Under the pieces are notes generated by a model that saw only the letters and a list, made by a program, of their open reading frames with translations, did not search any database and had not been told where the DNA came from. From assembly GCA_942491575.1 (NCBI GenBank), contig CALOBT010000025.1, positions 124,001 to 188,000 of the forward strand: 64,000 nt of DNA, given 5' to 3'. Shown in pieces: positions 17,645-27,716 of this stretch. Source of the stretch: CAZHNW01 sp942491575 (GTDB lineage: Bacteria > Spirochaetota > UBA4802 > UBA5550). The first letter of the stretch is position 1. Each line of letters starts with the position of its first letter. The position numbers and the translations under genes were made by a program.

Positions 17645-18652
17645 CTACCTGAATATTGAACTCCCCAGGAACCTTCTGTATATATTCAATTTTATTGCTC
17701 CGATAATATCATTACCCTTCAGCATGAGAAATCTTTCTGCAGTTAAGGCCCTTTCCGGTCCCGCCTTGAGGTTAACCCGCTCAAGGAGCCCATTAAAATG
17801 CTTCCTGTCAATTTTATACTGAGAAATAATAATTCGCTTCACCATGTCGAATTGAGGCAGACTGTTAAAATCGATTGCAGAGGAAAAAATATTCTCCCTG
17901 AACCAGTCCATGACAATTGATTTGATTGTCTCCTCTGGAAAAAACCGGGCCCCCTTCCCGTTTCCGGAATAATAGTAGCAGTCCCCTTTTTTCTCAAATT
18001 TTAATTTTACGATGAGGCATTTCAGGACAGTTAGAGAGCCGATGTGATATAGAAACTCCCTGGAGGTGATTTCGGATAATTTAAACAATGAAGAAATCTC
18101 CTGCAATACAGTTAATAATTCATGATAATAAAAATTAAGACAGGTTTCTTTAAGGTCAGGATCAGCCTTTCTCATGTAACCGATAAGGGCCTTATTTATT
18201 TCATCGTTTGCTACAGCACCGGATAAAGGACTTTGAGTGGTAAAAAATACCCTGTTTAGTCTTAAGTCTTCCTGAAGGAGAAGATCATTGTTTACCGGAA
18301 TGATATAGGGGGGACCGGAATTCCACTCTTTTGAACCCGGTGCTGCACACAAGAAACGGGTATTATCTTTTTCAGTCTCATTGTTCTGGGCAGGTTCTTC
18401 CTGTTCCGGTAAGGGATCAGAGGAGGAAACAGTATCGTCTTCAAAATGTTCCGCGGATAAATCTTCAGGTTGTGTTGAAGTATCGGTTTTTTCAGCTGAA
18501 GCAGAATAAATATCATCCGATATGTTATATGATTCAGCTGAATTTAACGCCTCTCCATGCTCCTGCTGAAGCATGGAGTCGACTTCTTCCGGACTGAGGA
18601 GATCATCATCGTTCTCCACGTCAGCAAGCAGGTTATCAAGGCTGTCTTTCAT
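17645..18652 (-). CDS. Unknown acidic protein with a FliM-like N-terminal peptide
   Basis: 335 residues. The first 125 are acidic and low-complexity. Within them residues 17-28 read 'DLLSPEEVDSML', close to the 'LSQxEIDALL' peptide by which FliM binds phosphorylated CheY. The rest (130-335) is a folded, mostly helical domain that I do not recognise. It lacks the CheC-like and SpoA/FliN domains expected of a true FliM. Lies 30 bp downstream of ftsH and probably shares its transcript. A link to motility signalling is only a suggestion from the short motif. Confidence 0.6.
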   Translation of the reverse strand: MKDSLDNLLADVENDDDLLSPEEVDSMLQQEHGEALNSAESYNISDDIYSASAEKTDTSTQPEDLSAEHFEDDTVSSSDPLPEQEEPAQNNETEKDNTRFLCAAPGSKEWNSGPPYIIPVNNDLLLQEDLRLNRVFFTTQSPLSGAVANDEINKALIGYMRKADPDLKETCLNFYYHELLTVLQEISSLFKLSEITSREFLYHIGSLTVLKCLIVKLKFEKKGDCYYYSGNGKGARFFPEETIKSIVMDWFRENIFSSAIDFNSLPQFDMVKRIIISQYKIDRKHFNGLLERVNLKAGPERALTAERFLMLKGNDIIGAIKLNIYRRFLGSSIFR

Positions 18653-18682
18653 TGCAAACTTAAGTCCCTGAAATAAAAAAGA

Positions 18683-20614
18683 TTAATCAGTTTCAACAGA
18701 ATCATCTGCTTTAGTTTCTAAACTTTCCACAGAAGCAGATTTATTATTTTTTCCGTTTTGTATTGAAGGGAGGGGTTCACCTTTCATTATCAGATCAATT
18801 TCAGCTGTATCAAGGGTTTCCCGCTCAATAAGATACTCTGCAATTGTCTTAAAAATATCCGCATTATTTTCAAGCAGAACCTTTGCTTCATTTCGGCTTT
18901 TCTCAATAATTGACCGAACCTCATTATCAATCATTTCAGCTGTTGATTCGCTGAAATCTCTATGCTGTGAAATTTCCCTGCCAAGAAAAATCTGTTCGTT
19001 ATTTTTGCCATACGCGATTGGTCCCAGTTTTTCACTCATTCCCCACTCGCAGACCATCCTTCTTGCTATATCTGAAGCCCTCTCGATATCATTGGAGGCT
19101 CCTGTACTTGCCTGATTATAAATCATTTCTTCAGCAAGGTTTCCCCCGTAGAGAATTTTTATCTGGTTTACCCAGTAATCCCTGGTGTGAATATGCTTAT
19201 CCTCAACAGGAAGCTGCATGGTGAGTCCCAGGGCCCTTCCTCGGGGAATAATGGTTACTTTATGTACCGGATCAGAGCCCGTTAAAAGTCCAAGGATGGT
19301 GTGCCCTGCCTCATGATAGGCAATGACCTTCTTCTCTTCATCGGAGATTATCATAGATCTCCGTTCCGGCCCCATAAGAACCTTATCCTTTGCCTCTTCC
19401 ATCTCTTCCTGGTTGACCCTTTTCTTATCTTTTCTTGCCGCAAGAAGGGCTGCTTCGTTTACAAGATTAGCAAGGTCAGCACCGGTAAATCCGGGAGTTC
19501 CCCGTGCAATAACTTTAAGATCAACACCTTTAGAAAGAGGTATTTTTTTCGTATGAACCGCAAGTATCTTTTCACGTCCCTTAATATCAGGGGTGTCCAC
19601 CACAACCTGACGGTCAAATCTACCCGGCCGAAGAAGCGCAGGGTCGAGTACATCAGGCCTGTTCGTGGCAGCAACAATAATTACACCTTCATTTGTTTCA
19701 AATCCATCCATTTCAACAAGAAGCTGATTAAGGGTCTGTTCACGCTCATCGTGTCCGCCACCGAGACCGGCACCCCTGAGTCTGCCCACTGCATCAATTT
19801 CATCTATAAAGATTATACATGGAGCACTCTGTTTCCCCTGCTCAAAGAGGTCCCGTACACGGGAGGCTCCGACACCAACAAACATTTCAACAAAATCGGA
19901 ACCGGAAATCGAAAAGAAAGGAACACCCGCTTCTCCGGCAATCGCCCTGGCGAGAAGAGTTTTACCTGTTCCGGGAGGGCCCATAAGAAGAACGCCTTTG
20001 GGAATTTTCGCACCAATGGCGGTAAATTTTTTCGGTTCTTTCAGGAACTCAATTACTTCCTGCAACTCAACCTTGGCTTCGTTCACTCCCGCTACATCTT
20101 CGAAAGTAACCTTCGATTTCATTTCGGGATTTAATTTTGCCTTACTTTTACCAAAAGAGATGGCCTTATTTCCAGTCGATTGGATCTGACGAATCATAAT
20201 AAACCATATAATACCAAAAAACAGAAGCCATGGAAGAAAACTGAGGATTCCCTTCAGCCAGAAACCTTCATCATCATCCCGGCCTTCGACAACTATATTA
20301 TTAGTTAAAAGAATATTCATCAATTGCTGATCATTATAAGGAATAGTAGTTTCAAAATCATACCGTTCCTCTTTTTTGCCAAAACCCCTGGTACTTTTCG
20401 GTTTTGTCTTTAAAACGCCATCCTTGTAGTAACCAATTATTTTACGCTCATTTTCGATAGTGACCTTGGCTACTTCCTGATTTTTTGCTTTTTTTATAAA
20501 ATCACTGTAATTTATATACTTACTTTTCCCATCGGATTGATTAACCTGAAAAATAGCCAGGACCAGAAGTCCTATCAGGATAAACAGTGCAAACTGTTTC
20601 ACAGTTTTATTCAT
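18683..20614 (-). CDS. ftsH: ATP-dependent zinc metalloprotease FtsH
   Basis: Membrane-bound AAA+ protease for quality control of membrane and regulatory proteins. Two membrane helices (residues 8-25 and about 122-140) flank a periplasmic domain. Then Walker A 'GPPGTGKT' (212-219), Walker B 'IIFIDEID', the second region of homology 'LDPALLRPGRFDRQ', and the zinc motif HEAGH (434-438) with the third ligand region downstream. 643 residues, typical. A 71-bp spacer separates it from tilS; tilS-ftsH is a widely conserved order. Confidence 0.97.
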   Translation of the reverse strand: MNKTVKQFALFILIGLLVLAIFQVNQSDGKSKYINYSDFIKKAKNQEVAKVTIENERKIIGYYKDGVLKTKPKSTRGFGKKEERYDFETTIPYNDQQLMNILLTNNIVVEGRDDDEGFWLKGILSFLPWLLFFGIIWFIMIRQIQSTGNKAISFGKSKAKLNPEMKSKVTFEDVAGVNEAKVELQEVIEFLKEPKKFTAIGAKIPKGVLLMGPPGTGKTLLARAIAGEAGVPFFSISGSDFVEMFVGVGASRVRDLFEQGKQSAPCIIFIDEIDAVGRLRGAGLGGGHDEREQTLNQLLVEMDGFETNEGVIIVAATNRPDVLDPALLRPGRFDRQVVVDTPDIKGREKILAVHTKKIPLSKGVDLKVIARGTPGFTGADLANLVNEAALLAARKDKKRVNQEEMEEAKDKVLMGPERRSMIISDEEKKVIAYHEAGHTILGLLTGSDPVHKVTIIPRGRALGLTMQLPVEDKHIHTRDYWVNQIKILYGGNLAEEMIYNQASTGASNDIERASDIARRMVCEWGMSEKLGPIAYGKNNEQIFLGREISQHRDFSESTAEMIDNEVRSIIEKSRNEAKVLLENNADIFKTIAEYLIERETLDTAEIDLIMKGEPLPSIQNGKNNKSASVESLETKADDSVETD

Positions 20615-20685
20615 TTAATATCTCCTTCTTTCTCATTCATCCGGGAGGTGACCTCAAAAAACCCTCATAGGATTAAACAGTTTTC

Positions 20686-22101
20686 TTAGGTGTTTCGGAC
20701 AGCTAATATATACTGTTTTTTCTCAGTCACCAAGCAGGAATCTGCAATGCAGTTGTCTGAATCAGTTATAAAACCGCTCATAATAGCGGCAATTTCATTC
20801 TCAATGATAAGTAAAGGGACGCAATTCTTGATTTCATTGTCAAGCTTCTTTTCAATCAAGAATTTTTTAATTTTTTTCGTTCCATATCCAAATTTAATTC
20901 GATCCCCGTTTCTACGGTTCCTGATTATAAAAGATATATCAGGCCTGTCAATTGTTACAAAAATATGATCAGGGGAAGCTTTTTTGTCTTCAAAATAGCG
21001 GTAATCTGCCAGGAAGACTTCAAGCTTCAATCCGGTTTCCATTATATCAATGGTTGAGGTTCCCTGCAACGAAACTTTTTCATGATACTCCCATTCCCCT
21101 TCACATTCAGCTACCCTTTTCTCTCCGGAGAAGATTATTACCTGTTCGGAATCTTTTAAGGTCTTTTTCACCTGGAGCGGGTCTGATTCATAGAGAACCA
21201 CGTGACTTCCCCCATGGTAATACTTTTTTAATATTTCCTCGATCCTGGAATAACCTGCATAGGTACCGGGGATTCCCTGCAAAACCTTTGCCACAAGATA
21301 TTTCAAAAGTTGCGGGTCATTGTCAACTTTGCCTGAAAGAAGAACCCTGTCTCCGGAATTTTCGGTTATAACTTCCCCTGCCTGACTTTTGATCAATCTC
21401 CCGAGGAGGCTGAGATGTTCATCTGCAAGCAGGCCCAGCCTTTCAAGGGACTCCCGGTAGCGGGGAAACCGTCCGGTCATTCCGGGAATCACATCATTTC
21501 GGAGAAAATTTCTCTGGTATTTTGAATCTTTATTGCTTTCGTCTTCACGCCAGGTATATTTATTTGTTTCAAGGAAATTATAGATTTCTTCTGCTGTCAG
21601 GGGAAGTAAGGGACGAATGATATTCCCCCTTTTCGAAGTGATACCGGAAAGCCCCTGCAGACCGGTTCCCTCAAGAATTCTCATCAGGACTGTTTCTGCA
21701 TTATCATCACGGTTGTGGCCTGTCGCAATCAGGGAATACCCCTTTTCCCCGGAAATTTGTTCAAGGAGCCGGTACCGGATCTTCCTTGCCTGTTCTTCAA
21801 AGGAAATATCCTTCTCCGGATACTTTAAAAAATCAAAACGTTCGACGAATAAAGGAAGTTTAAAATCAGCCGCTGCCTTGCGGATAAACTCTTCATCCTT
21901 GTCGGCTTCTTCGCCGCGTACCATGTGATTGAGATGAAAAATCCCCATGGAAAGGGAATATCTCTCTTTGATAAAATTCAGGATATGCAGCATGGCCATT
22001 GAATCCTTTCCCGCTGACATAGACAGGAGGAGGGATTCCCCCACCTTCAGGAGTTTATCTTTTTCTATGTGCTCAATAACTTTTTCAATAATTCCGTTCA
22101 C
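20686..22101 (-). CDS. tilS: tRNA(Ile)-lysidine synthase
   Basis: Modifies C34 of the CAU-anticodon tRNA-Ile with lysine so that it reads AUA. PP-loop near the N-terminus 'LSMSAGKDSMAMLHIL' (the SGGxDS motif has Ala for the first Gly), 'FHLNHMVRGEEADKDEEF', 'ATGHNRDDNAETVLMRILEGTG' and 'GNIIRPLLPL'. The C-terminal TilS domain ends in 'IRNRRNGDRIKFGYGTKKIK'. GTG start. 471 residues. First gene before ftsH and transcribed divergently from the phosphohexomutase; the shared 148 bp upstream carries both promoters. Confidence 0.94.
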   Translation of the reverse strand: MNGIIEKVIEHIEKDKLLKVGESLLLSMSAGKDSMAMLHILNFIKERYSLSMGIFHLNHMVRGEEADKDEEFIRKAAADFKLPLFVERFDFLKYPEKDISFEEQARKIRYRLLEQISGEKGYSLIATGHNRDDNAETVLMRILEGTGLQGLSGITSKRGNIIRPLLPLTAEEIYNFLETNKYTWREDESNKDSKYQRNFLRNDVIPGMTGRFPRYRESLERLGLLADEHLSLLGRLIKSQAGEVITENSGDRVLLSGKVDNDPQLLKYLVAKVLQGIPGTYAGYSRIEEILKKYYHGGSHVVLYESDPLQVKKTLKDSEQVIIFSGEKRVAECEGEWEYHEKVSLQGTSTIDIMETGLKLEVFLADYRYFEDKKASPDHIFVTIDRPDISFIIRNRRNGDRIKFGYGTKKIKKFLIEKKLDNEIKNCVPLLIIENEIAAIMSGFITDSDNCIADSCLVTEKKQYILAVRNT

Positions 22102-22249
22102 GGGTATGTCAACCTGCTGATTCTAGTATAAATAACCCATAACAGGAAGAGCTCCTGCTGACAAGCTTTTTCCCTTAAATTTTTTTCTTTGACATAAAAG
22201 GGTTTTCACCCAAGCATGTAACCTCTATTCTATGACAAAGGATTAATCT

Positions 22250-24004
22250 ATGGTTCTTGAAAATAACGTTTCTAAAAAAATAAAGGAATGGACCAGCCCC
22301 CCATATGACACGAATACCATCTCTGAAATTCAATCCCTCGTTGAAAATAATGACACGGGAGAACTTAAAGATCGCTTTTTCCGCAACCTTGAATTCGGAA
22401 CCGGGGGCCTCAGGGGCATAATCGGTGCCGGCACCAACCGGATGAATCACTATACAGTGGGACTGGCAACACAGGGCCTTGCTAATTATATACTCAAAAA
22501 CAAAAAATCAGGAAGTGTCGTCATAGCCAGGGATTCACGGAGGATGTCGCCTGAATTTTCCAGAAGGACAGCAGAGATTCTTGCAGGCAACGGTATAACT
22601 GTTTATTACTTTGAAGATATTATGCCCACACCACTCTGTTCATATGCTATCCGAAAACTTAAAGCCTCTGCGGGTGTTGTTATTACCGCCAGCCATAATC
22701 CGCCGGAATACAATGGCTACAAAGTTTACTGGGACGACGGAGGGCAGATTGTTCCACCGAGGGACAAAGAGATAATAACAGAAGTTTCCCTCGTTACCAA
22801 TATTGAAACCATTCAGGAAGTACCTTTTGATAAGGCTGTTACAGAAGGAACCATCGAAATCATTAAGGATACGATTACAAAAGAATACCTTGCAGATCTT
22901 AAAGGATTTACAAACCTCCCGGAAGGCCGGGAGTCTTTAAAAATCGTCTACACTCCGATACATGGCAGCGGATACAGTATTATTCCACAGCTGTTTAAAA
23001 ACTTCGGTTTTAGTGGGATAGAAACTGTTTCAGCCCAGGTTACCCCCGATGGAGATTTCCCAACTGTGGAATCCCCCAATCCCGAAGAACCGGCTGCAAT
23101 GGCCATGGCTTTAGATAATGGCAGAAGCATTAACGCTGACCTGGTACTGGCAACAGATCCTGATGCTGACCGCATGGGTGTCGCAGTAAAAAACGGGAAA
23201 GGTGAATTTATACTTCTGAACGGGAATCAGATAGGAACACTTCTGGAAGTCTACATGCTGCAGCGCCTAAGAGATGCTGATAAATTACCTTCAGACGGAC
23301 GTATATTAAAAACTATAGTGACTACAGACCTTCAGCAGAGGGTAGCTGAATCATTTAACTGCCGAATCGACGAAGTTCTAACAGGCTTTAAATGGATTGC
23401 AGACCGCATGAAGAGTTACGATGAGGAAGGCAACGGCACCTTCATCTTCGGCGGAGAGGAAAGTTACGGCTACCTTGGAGTCCCCTTTGTCAGGGACAAG
23501 GATGCAGTCAGTTCCTGTTATTTCATTGCGGAAATGGCGGGATGGCTGGCTGCACAGGGTAAAACTGTTTATGATTTTCTCAATGAAATATACCGCGAAC
23601 ATGGACTTTTTATTGATTCACTGAAATCATTAACCCTCAAGGGAATCGAAGGTGTAGAAAAAATCGGTGAGATTATGAATTTTTTCAGGCAAACCCCTCC
23701 GGTTGATATAAATGACCGAAAAATTGAGATAATAAAAGATTACAGCAGCCTGATTTTGAAAAAGACGGGTGCAGGAAGTGAAGAGGCCATTGACAATCTC
23801 CCAGCTTCGAATGTTCTGCAGTATGACCTTGAAGGTGGAGCCCGCATTACCATGAGGCCATCCGGAACGGAACCGAAAATTAAATTCTATTTCAGTCTCA
23901 ACAAAGACAATCCCGGAAATGACATTGAGAGAGAACAAAATGAACTGAAGCGGCAGCTTACAGAGCTGGAGACCGCCCTGCTGGAGCTTGTTGATTCGAT
24001 TTAA
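22250..24004 (+). CDS. Alpha-D-phosphohexomutase (phosphoglucomutase/phosphomannomutase)
   Basis: 584 residues, the long PgcA-like class. Four-domain signature: 'GTGGLRGIIGAGTNRMN' at the N-terminus, phosphoserine loop 'VITASHNPPEYNGYKVYW', metal loop 'LATDPDADRMGVAV', sugar loop 'FGGEESYGYLG', and phosphate-binding loop 'MRPSGTEPKIKFYFS'. Interconverts hexose 1- and 6-phosphates to feed sugar nucleotide and storage pathways. The reading frame ends one base before the stop of the convergent ybeY gene, with no room for an intergenic terminator. Confidence 0.93.
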   Translation: MVLENNVSKKIKEWTSPPYDTNTISEIQSLVENNDTGELKDRFFRNLEFGTGGLRGIIGAGTNRMNHYTVGLATQGLANYILKNKKSGSVVIARDSRRMSPEFSRRTAEILAGNGITVYYFEDIMPTPLCSYAIRKLKASAGVVITASHNPPEYNGYKVYWDDGGQIVPPRDKEIITEVSLVTNIETIQEVPFDKAVTEGTIEIIKDTITKEYLADLKGFTNLPEGRESLKIVYTPIHGSGYSIIPQLFKNFGFSGIETVSAQVTPDGDFPTVESPNPEEPAAMAMALDNGRSINADLVLATDPDADRMGVAVKNGKGEFILLNGNQIGTLLEVYMLQRLRDADKLPSDGRILKTIVTTDLQQRVAESFNCRIDEVLTGFKWIADRMKSYDEEGNGTFIFGGEESYGYLGVPFVRDKDAVSSCYFIAEMAGWLAAQGKTVYDFLNEIYREHGLFIDSLKSLTLKGIEGVEKIGEIMNFFRQTPPVDINDRKIEIIKDYSSLILKKTGAGSEEAIDNLPASNVLQYDLEGGARITMRPSGTEPKIKFYFSLNKDNPGNDIEREQNELKRQLTELETALLELVDSI

Positions 24005-24514
24005 TTAAAGCAGATTAAACAGTTCCTCTTCCTTCTGCTGCATGCGGAGTTCTTCCTCTTTAGACTTTTCATGATCAAATCCCAGAAGATGCAGGACACC
24101 ATGAATCAGGAGGCGTTTCATTTCTTCACAGTTCGTGACACCGTATTCCCGGGCCTGTTCAATGGTCCTGTCGATTGAAATATAGATATCTCCCAGCTCT
24201 TCTGTTTCAATATCAATCTCAGGAAATGGATCATCACGATAGGCGAAACTGATAACATCGGTGGGACGGTCTTTCTGGCGGTATTCGCGGTTTATCTCAT
24301 GAATTACACGGTCATCGGTTATAATAATAGAAACGGAAACATTAACTGTTTCCATTCTTTCCAGGGCGCCGCGTGCGATATTTATAATTTTCTTTTCAGA
24401 TATTTCATCCGGCAGGGAAACATCACCTTCGGTGAAATAATTTATCAGCGGTTCCGCCACGGCTGCCTCATTGACGCTTTTTATCCAGCTGGTTTTCAAG
24501 ATCCTGAACATCAT
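24005..24514 (-). CDS. ybeY: Endoribonuclease YbeY (rRNA maturation)
   Basis: Zinc endoribonuclease for 16S rRNA 3' processing and ribosome quality control. The metal motif 'LLIHGVLHLLGFDHEKSKEE' supplies three His. Upstream are the family motifs 'VIHEINREYRQKDRPTDVISF' and 'LGDIYISIDRTIEQAREYG'. The start is uncertain: the frame is open well into the end of the HD-domain gene. I give the paired ATGs near 24514 as the likely start. Family homology begins near 'DEISEKKI', so a later start is possible, and the ATG at 24574 would need a long overlap. Confidence 0.88.
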   Translation of the reverse strand: MMFRILKTSWIKSVNEAAVAEPLINYFTEGDVSLPDEISEKKIINIARGALERMETVNVSVSIIITDDRVIHEINREYRQKDRPTDVISFAYRDDPFPEIDIETEELGDIYISIDRTIEQAREYGVTNCEEMKRLLIHGVLHLLGFDHEKSKEEELRMQQKEEELFNLL

Positions 24515-26744
24515 CACTTTCAGGATAGGCAATACGGGTATGGTATACACCGGAGAGAATCTGTAAAAAGGCATTCTGTATTATCCGTAAGTCGGACATG
24601 GAAAGGTCCGTATATTCCAGCTGGCCTTCATTCAGTTTGTTGTAAATTATTTTACTGACCATCCCCTCAAGTTTTTCGGTAGTCGGCTCCTGCATGGATC
24701 TTGTAGCCGCCTCGACAGCATCGGCGAGCATGACCACGGCAGTTTCTCTGCTGCGCGGTTTGGGCCCGGGATACTGGAATTCTGATTTTTTAATTTCTTC
24801 CGCTTCTTCAGATTCGGCAACGACCTCAAGAGCTTTGTGGTAAAAAAAAGTCATGATGGTTTGACCGTGATGCTGAAGGATAAAGTCGGTTATTGAAGGC
24901 GGCAGTCCGTGTTTTTTTGCAAGCATTACTCCCTTGTCTACATGAGATATAATGAGTCTGGAATAATATCTTGGAGAGAGAGTTCTGGCTCGGGGATCCG
25001 TCACTTTATTTTCAATATACATACCCGCATCTTCAATTTTCCCGATATCATGGTAAAAGGCACCGACCCTGGCAAGTAGATGGTCCGCATTTATTTCCTT
25101 GCATGCAGTTTCTGCAAGATTCGAAACCATCAGTGAATGGTGATATGTCCCGGGGGCATAAACCAGCATACGTTTAAAAATATCCGCATTGAGGTCCCCC
25201 AGCTCGAGAAGTTTAAACTTGGTAGTAATACCAAAGATACTCTCGAAGAGTGGAAAAATACCTAGAACCAGAATTGAATTGATGATACCGCTGGCAAAGG
25301 CGAGCTGGACATTTTTAAAGGCGAGGCTTACCGGTGACTCCTGAACCAGAGAAATTCCCACCACAATCATGGCGTTAATAAATCCGAGGAGAAATCCCCC
25401 CCGGAGGAAATCTGTCCGCTGCTGTACGTTCCAGTTAACAAAAACTCCAAGGATTGCAGAACTGGCGGCGATAATAACCGTAAACATATCGCCCCCCATT
25501 ATCATAACAGAAAAAAAGATAACATGTGTTCCCACAATAACAGAAAGGTACATGTTATAGAGAATCGCCAGCATCATAGTAACAAAGGGAATCGGCAGAA
25601 ACAGCGGAAAAGCAAGGGAAGAACTTTTTATCCCTTCCAGCTGATAAATGAAATAAGTATAGAACATAAAGGCAACAAGTAAAGAGGCTATGATTACACT
25701 TGCATTTTTATCCGGTATGAGTATGTCACTATATTCTATCAGAAAATAACCGAATATAAGAAAAAAGATCAACTGAACAATAAAGATTCCCGCAATAAAA
25801 CTGATATTTGAAGTCTGGGAATACTTGTTCAGTATCTCAATTCGGTTCAGCATATCTATTGTTATAGTGTCCCCTTCCCTGACAATGGTCTGTCCCTTCT
25901 TCAGGAGTCCCATCACGGGCTTAACTTTCTTGGAAGCCTCGTCTATTCTTCTGCGTGTCTCCTCCTCATTCAGCCTCATATTCGGCTTCAGGGAACCGTG
26001 AATTATTGTTGCAATAGAATAAAGGGTTTTCCTGGGGAGGTTAGGTGCGATTGAATAACATATCGTATAGACCCTTTTCTTAAGGTCAGGAATAGTCAGC
26101 AGGCTATCCATTGAGGCAGGTATTTCTTCCGCGCTTCCCTCGGTGTTGAGCAGCCTGATGGTGATATTTTTATTGGGAAGTTTCAACGGATTCCGGTACG
26201 GTTCGTTAAGAATGCCCATCTCCCGGTTATCGAAGATATATATGAGAATTTTTGAGGTCACCTTCTTTAGACGGGCAGTGTTGCCGTAACTTAGAAGCGG
26301 TAACAGAACATCGTCACTATACATTAAATATCTGGGAAGTTTCGATTTGAGGGAAATCAACTGAAAGGTCAGGTCATCAGTACCAATGGGTGGATTGTTC
26401 TTTAAAGTGGTATTTATATGCCTGAAAAGAATCCCTGTTAACTTAAGACGCTCCAGGAGAACCGTTGAATCCCGGTCAAATACTACGGGAACCGCTTCTG
26501 ATGCCCTTTTTTCCGCAATACGGCTCTCTTCTTCCTTGATGTAGTGAATATTACGCGTAACACGCACATCTTCATTGGCGATATCACCAATACTGTATTT
26601 GTAGGTTTGTCCCGCATTACTTAAAGACAGGAGGATTGTCGCCAGAACTATGACAATTAAAAATCCCACGATTGAATACATCAGGCGGGGTCGCCCCCTC
26701 ACCTGTTCAATCCTGCGGGCAAACATGCCGAGGAGAGACTTCAT
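24468..26744 (-). CDS. pgpH: 7TM-HD domain phosphohydrolase, PgpH-type (probable c-di-AMP phosphodiesterase)
   Basis: 758 residues. N-terminal membrane helix, extracytoplasmic 7TMR-HDED domain (about 50-300) containing 'GLLKKGQTIVREGDTIT', then seven membrane helices (about 305-495), then a C-terminal HD domain 'PGTYHHSLMVSNLAETAC', 'VGAFYHDIGKI', 'ILQHHGQTI'. The PgpH class hydrolyses cyclic di-AMP in Firmicutes; that substrate here is by family. It sits between phoH and ybeY, the order found in many phyla. Phosphate or osmotic signalling through the sensor domain is inferred. Confidence 0.9.
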   Translation of the reverse strand: MKSLLGMFARRIEQVRGRPRLMYSIVGFLIVIVLATILLSLSNAGQTYKYSIGDIANEDVRVTRNIHYIKEEESRIAEKRASEAVPVVFDRDSTVLLERLKLTGILFRHINTTLKNNPPIGTDDLTFQLISLKSKLPRYLMYSDDVLLPLLSYGNTARLKKVTSKILIYIFDNREMGILNEPYRNPLKLPNKNITIRLLNTEGSAEEIPASMDSLLTIPDLKKRVYTICYSIAPNLPRKTLYSIATIIHGSLKPNMRLNEEETRRRIDEASKKVKPVMGLLKKGQTIVREGDTITIDMLNRIEILNKYSQTSNISFIAGIFIVQLIFFLIFGYFLIEYSDILIPDKNASVIIASLLVAFMFYTYFIYQLEGIKSSSLAFPLFLPIPFVTMMLAILYNMYLSVIVGTHVIFFSVMIMGGDMFTVIIAASSAILGVFVNWNVQQRTDFLRGGFLLGFINAMIVVGISLVQESPVSLAFKNVQLAFASGIINSILVLGIFPLFESIFGITTKFKLLELGDLNADIFKRMLVYAPGTYHHSLMVSNLAETACKEINADHLLARVGAFYHDIGKIEDAGMYIENKVTDPRARTLSPRYYSRLIISHVDKGVMLAKKHGLPPSITDFILQHHGQTIMTFFYHKALEVVAESEEAEEIKKSEFQYPGPKPRSRETAVVMLADAVEAATRSMQEPTTEKLEGMVSKIIYNKLNEGQLEYTDLSMSDLRIIQNAFLQILSGVYHTRIAYPESDDVQDLENQLDKKRQ

Positions 26745-26747
26745 AGT

Positions 26748-27713
26748 CTAATCACTATGCCCCTTCTTCTCGTAAGCTGCAACTACTTTTTCTACAACGG
26801 GATGCCGCGAAATATCCTCTTTTTGAAACTGTATAAATTCGATTTCATCGATATTACGGAGAATCCTTGCGGCATGAAGCAGGCCCGATTGCTTCGGGTG
26901 GCTGATATCTATCTGTGTTACATCCCCCGTGACAACGAAACGGGAATTTGCCCCGAGACGGGTCAGAAACATCTTCATCTGGCTTTTGGTTGTATTCTGC
27001 GCTTCATCCAGAATGATGAAGGAGTTATTTAGGGTTCGCCCCCGCATGTAGGCAAGGGGGGCAATTTCTATACTTCCCTCTTCTATGAGCTTTGACACCT
27101 TCTCAAAGGAGAGGAGATCGAAAAGTGCATCATACAGGGGACGCAGATAGGGATTGATTTTCTGAGTAAGATCACCCGGAAGATAACCGAGGCTCTCCCC
27201 CGCTTCAACTGCGGGGCGGGTGAGGACAATGCGGCTAACCTTCCCCCGGAGAAAATATTTCAGCGCCAGCACCACCGCAAGATAGGTTTTCCCGGTACCG
27301 GCGGGGCCGATACCAAAGGTAATGGCCTTATTCTGAATAGAACCCATGTAGCGTGCCTGGTTCAATGTTCTGGGGGCAATTGTTTTTCCCGACTCGGCAA
27401 TGGTTACCTTCAGACGATTGATATCATCGGGATTAATTTTCTTCCCCTCCGCGATGGAATTGGTGAGGTACTTTAATTCGAAGCCGGAAAGCTCGTAAGA
27501 ATCCTCCTTGGTCGAGAGGAAGTCCCCAAGGACGTGGAGTACCTTGAGGGCCCTTTCTTCCTTCCCACCCTCACCCTGAACAATGAGGGTGTTTCCGCGG
27601 GGAATAATTTCAACTCCCATGAGGGATTCTATCATGCGGATATTATCGTCATTTGCGCCGCAGATTTTTTTGTACAGCGAAATATCGTCTATTTCAAAGG
27701 TATTTTTAGTCAT
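26748..27713 (-). CDS. phoH: PhoH-family ATPase
   Basis: 321 residues. N-terminal KH-like region 'LMGVEIIPRGNTLIVQGE', then the PhoH ATPase/helicase-like domain with Walker A 'FGIGPAGTGKTYLAVVLAL', 'VLTRPAVEAGESLGYLPGD', 'FIILDEAQNTTKSQMKMFLTR' (Walker B) and 'RFVVTGDVTQIDI'. Family members act with YbeY in RNA metabolism. Three bases separate its stop from the pgpH start, and aspS ends just upstream, so aspS-phoH-pgpH-ybeY is one transcription unit. Confidence 0.95.
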   Translation of the reverse strand: MTKNTFEIDDISLYKKICGANDDNIRMIESLMGVEIIPRGNTLIVQGEGGKEERALKVLHVLGDFLSTKEDSYELSGFELKYLTNSIAEGKKINPDDINRLKVTIAESGKTIAPRTLNQARYMGSIQNKAITFGIGPAGTGKTYLAVVLALKYFLRGKVSRIVLTRPAVEAGESLGYLPGDLTQKINPYLRPLYDALFDLLSFEKVSKLIEEGSIEIAPLAYMRGRTLNNSFIILDEAQNTTKSQMKMFLTRLGANSRFVVTGDVTQIDISHPKQSGLLHAARILRNIDEIEFIQFQKEDISRHPVVEKVVAAYEKKGHSD

Positions 27714-27716
27714 TCA

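Noticed and set aside
19301..20134. A 277-codon plus-strand frame inside ftsH
   Set aside because: Antisense shadow of the FtsH AAA domain; composition is atypical and no homology is recognisable.
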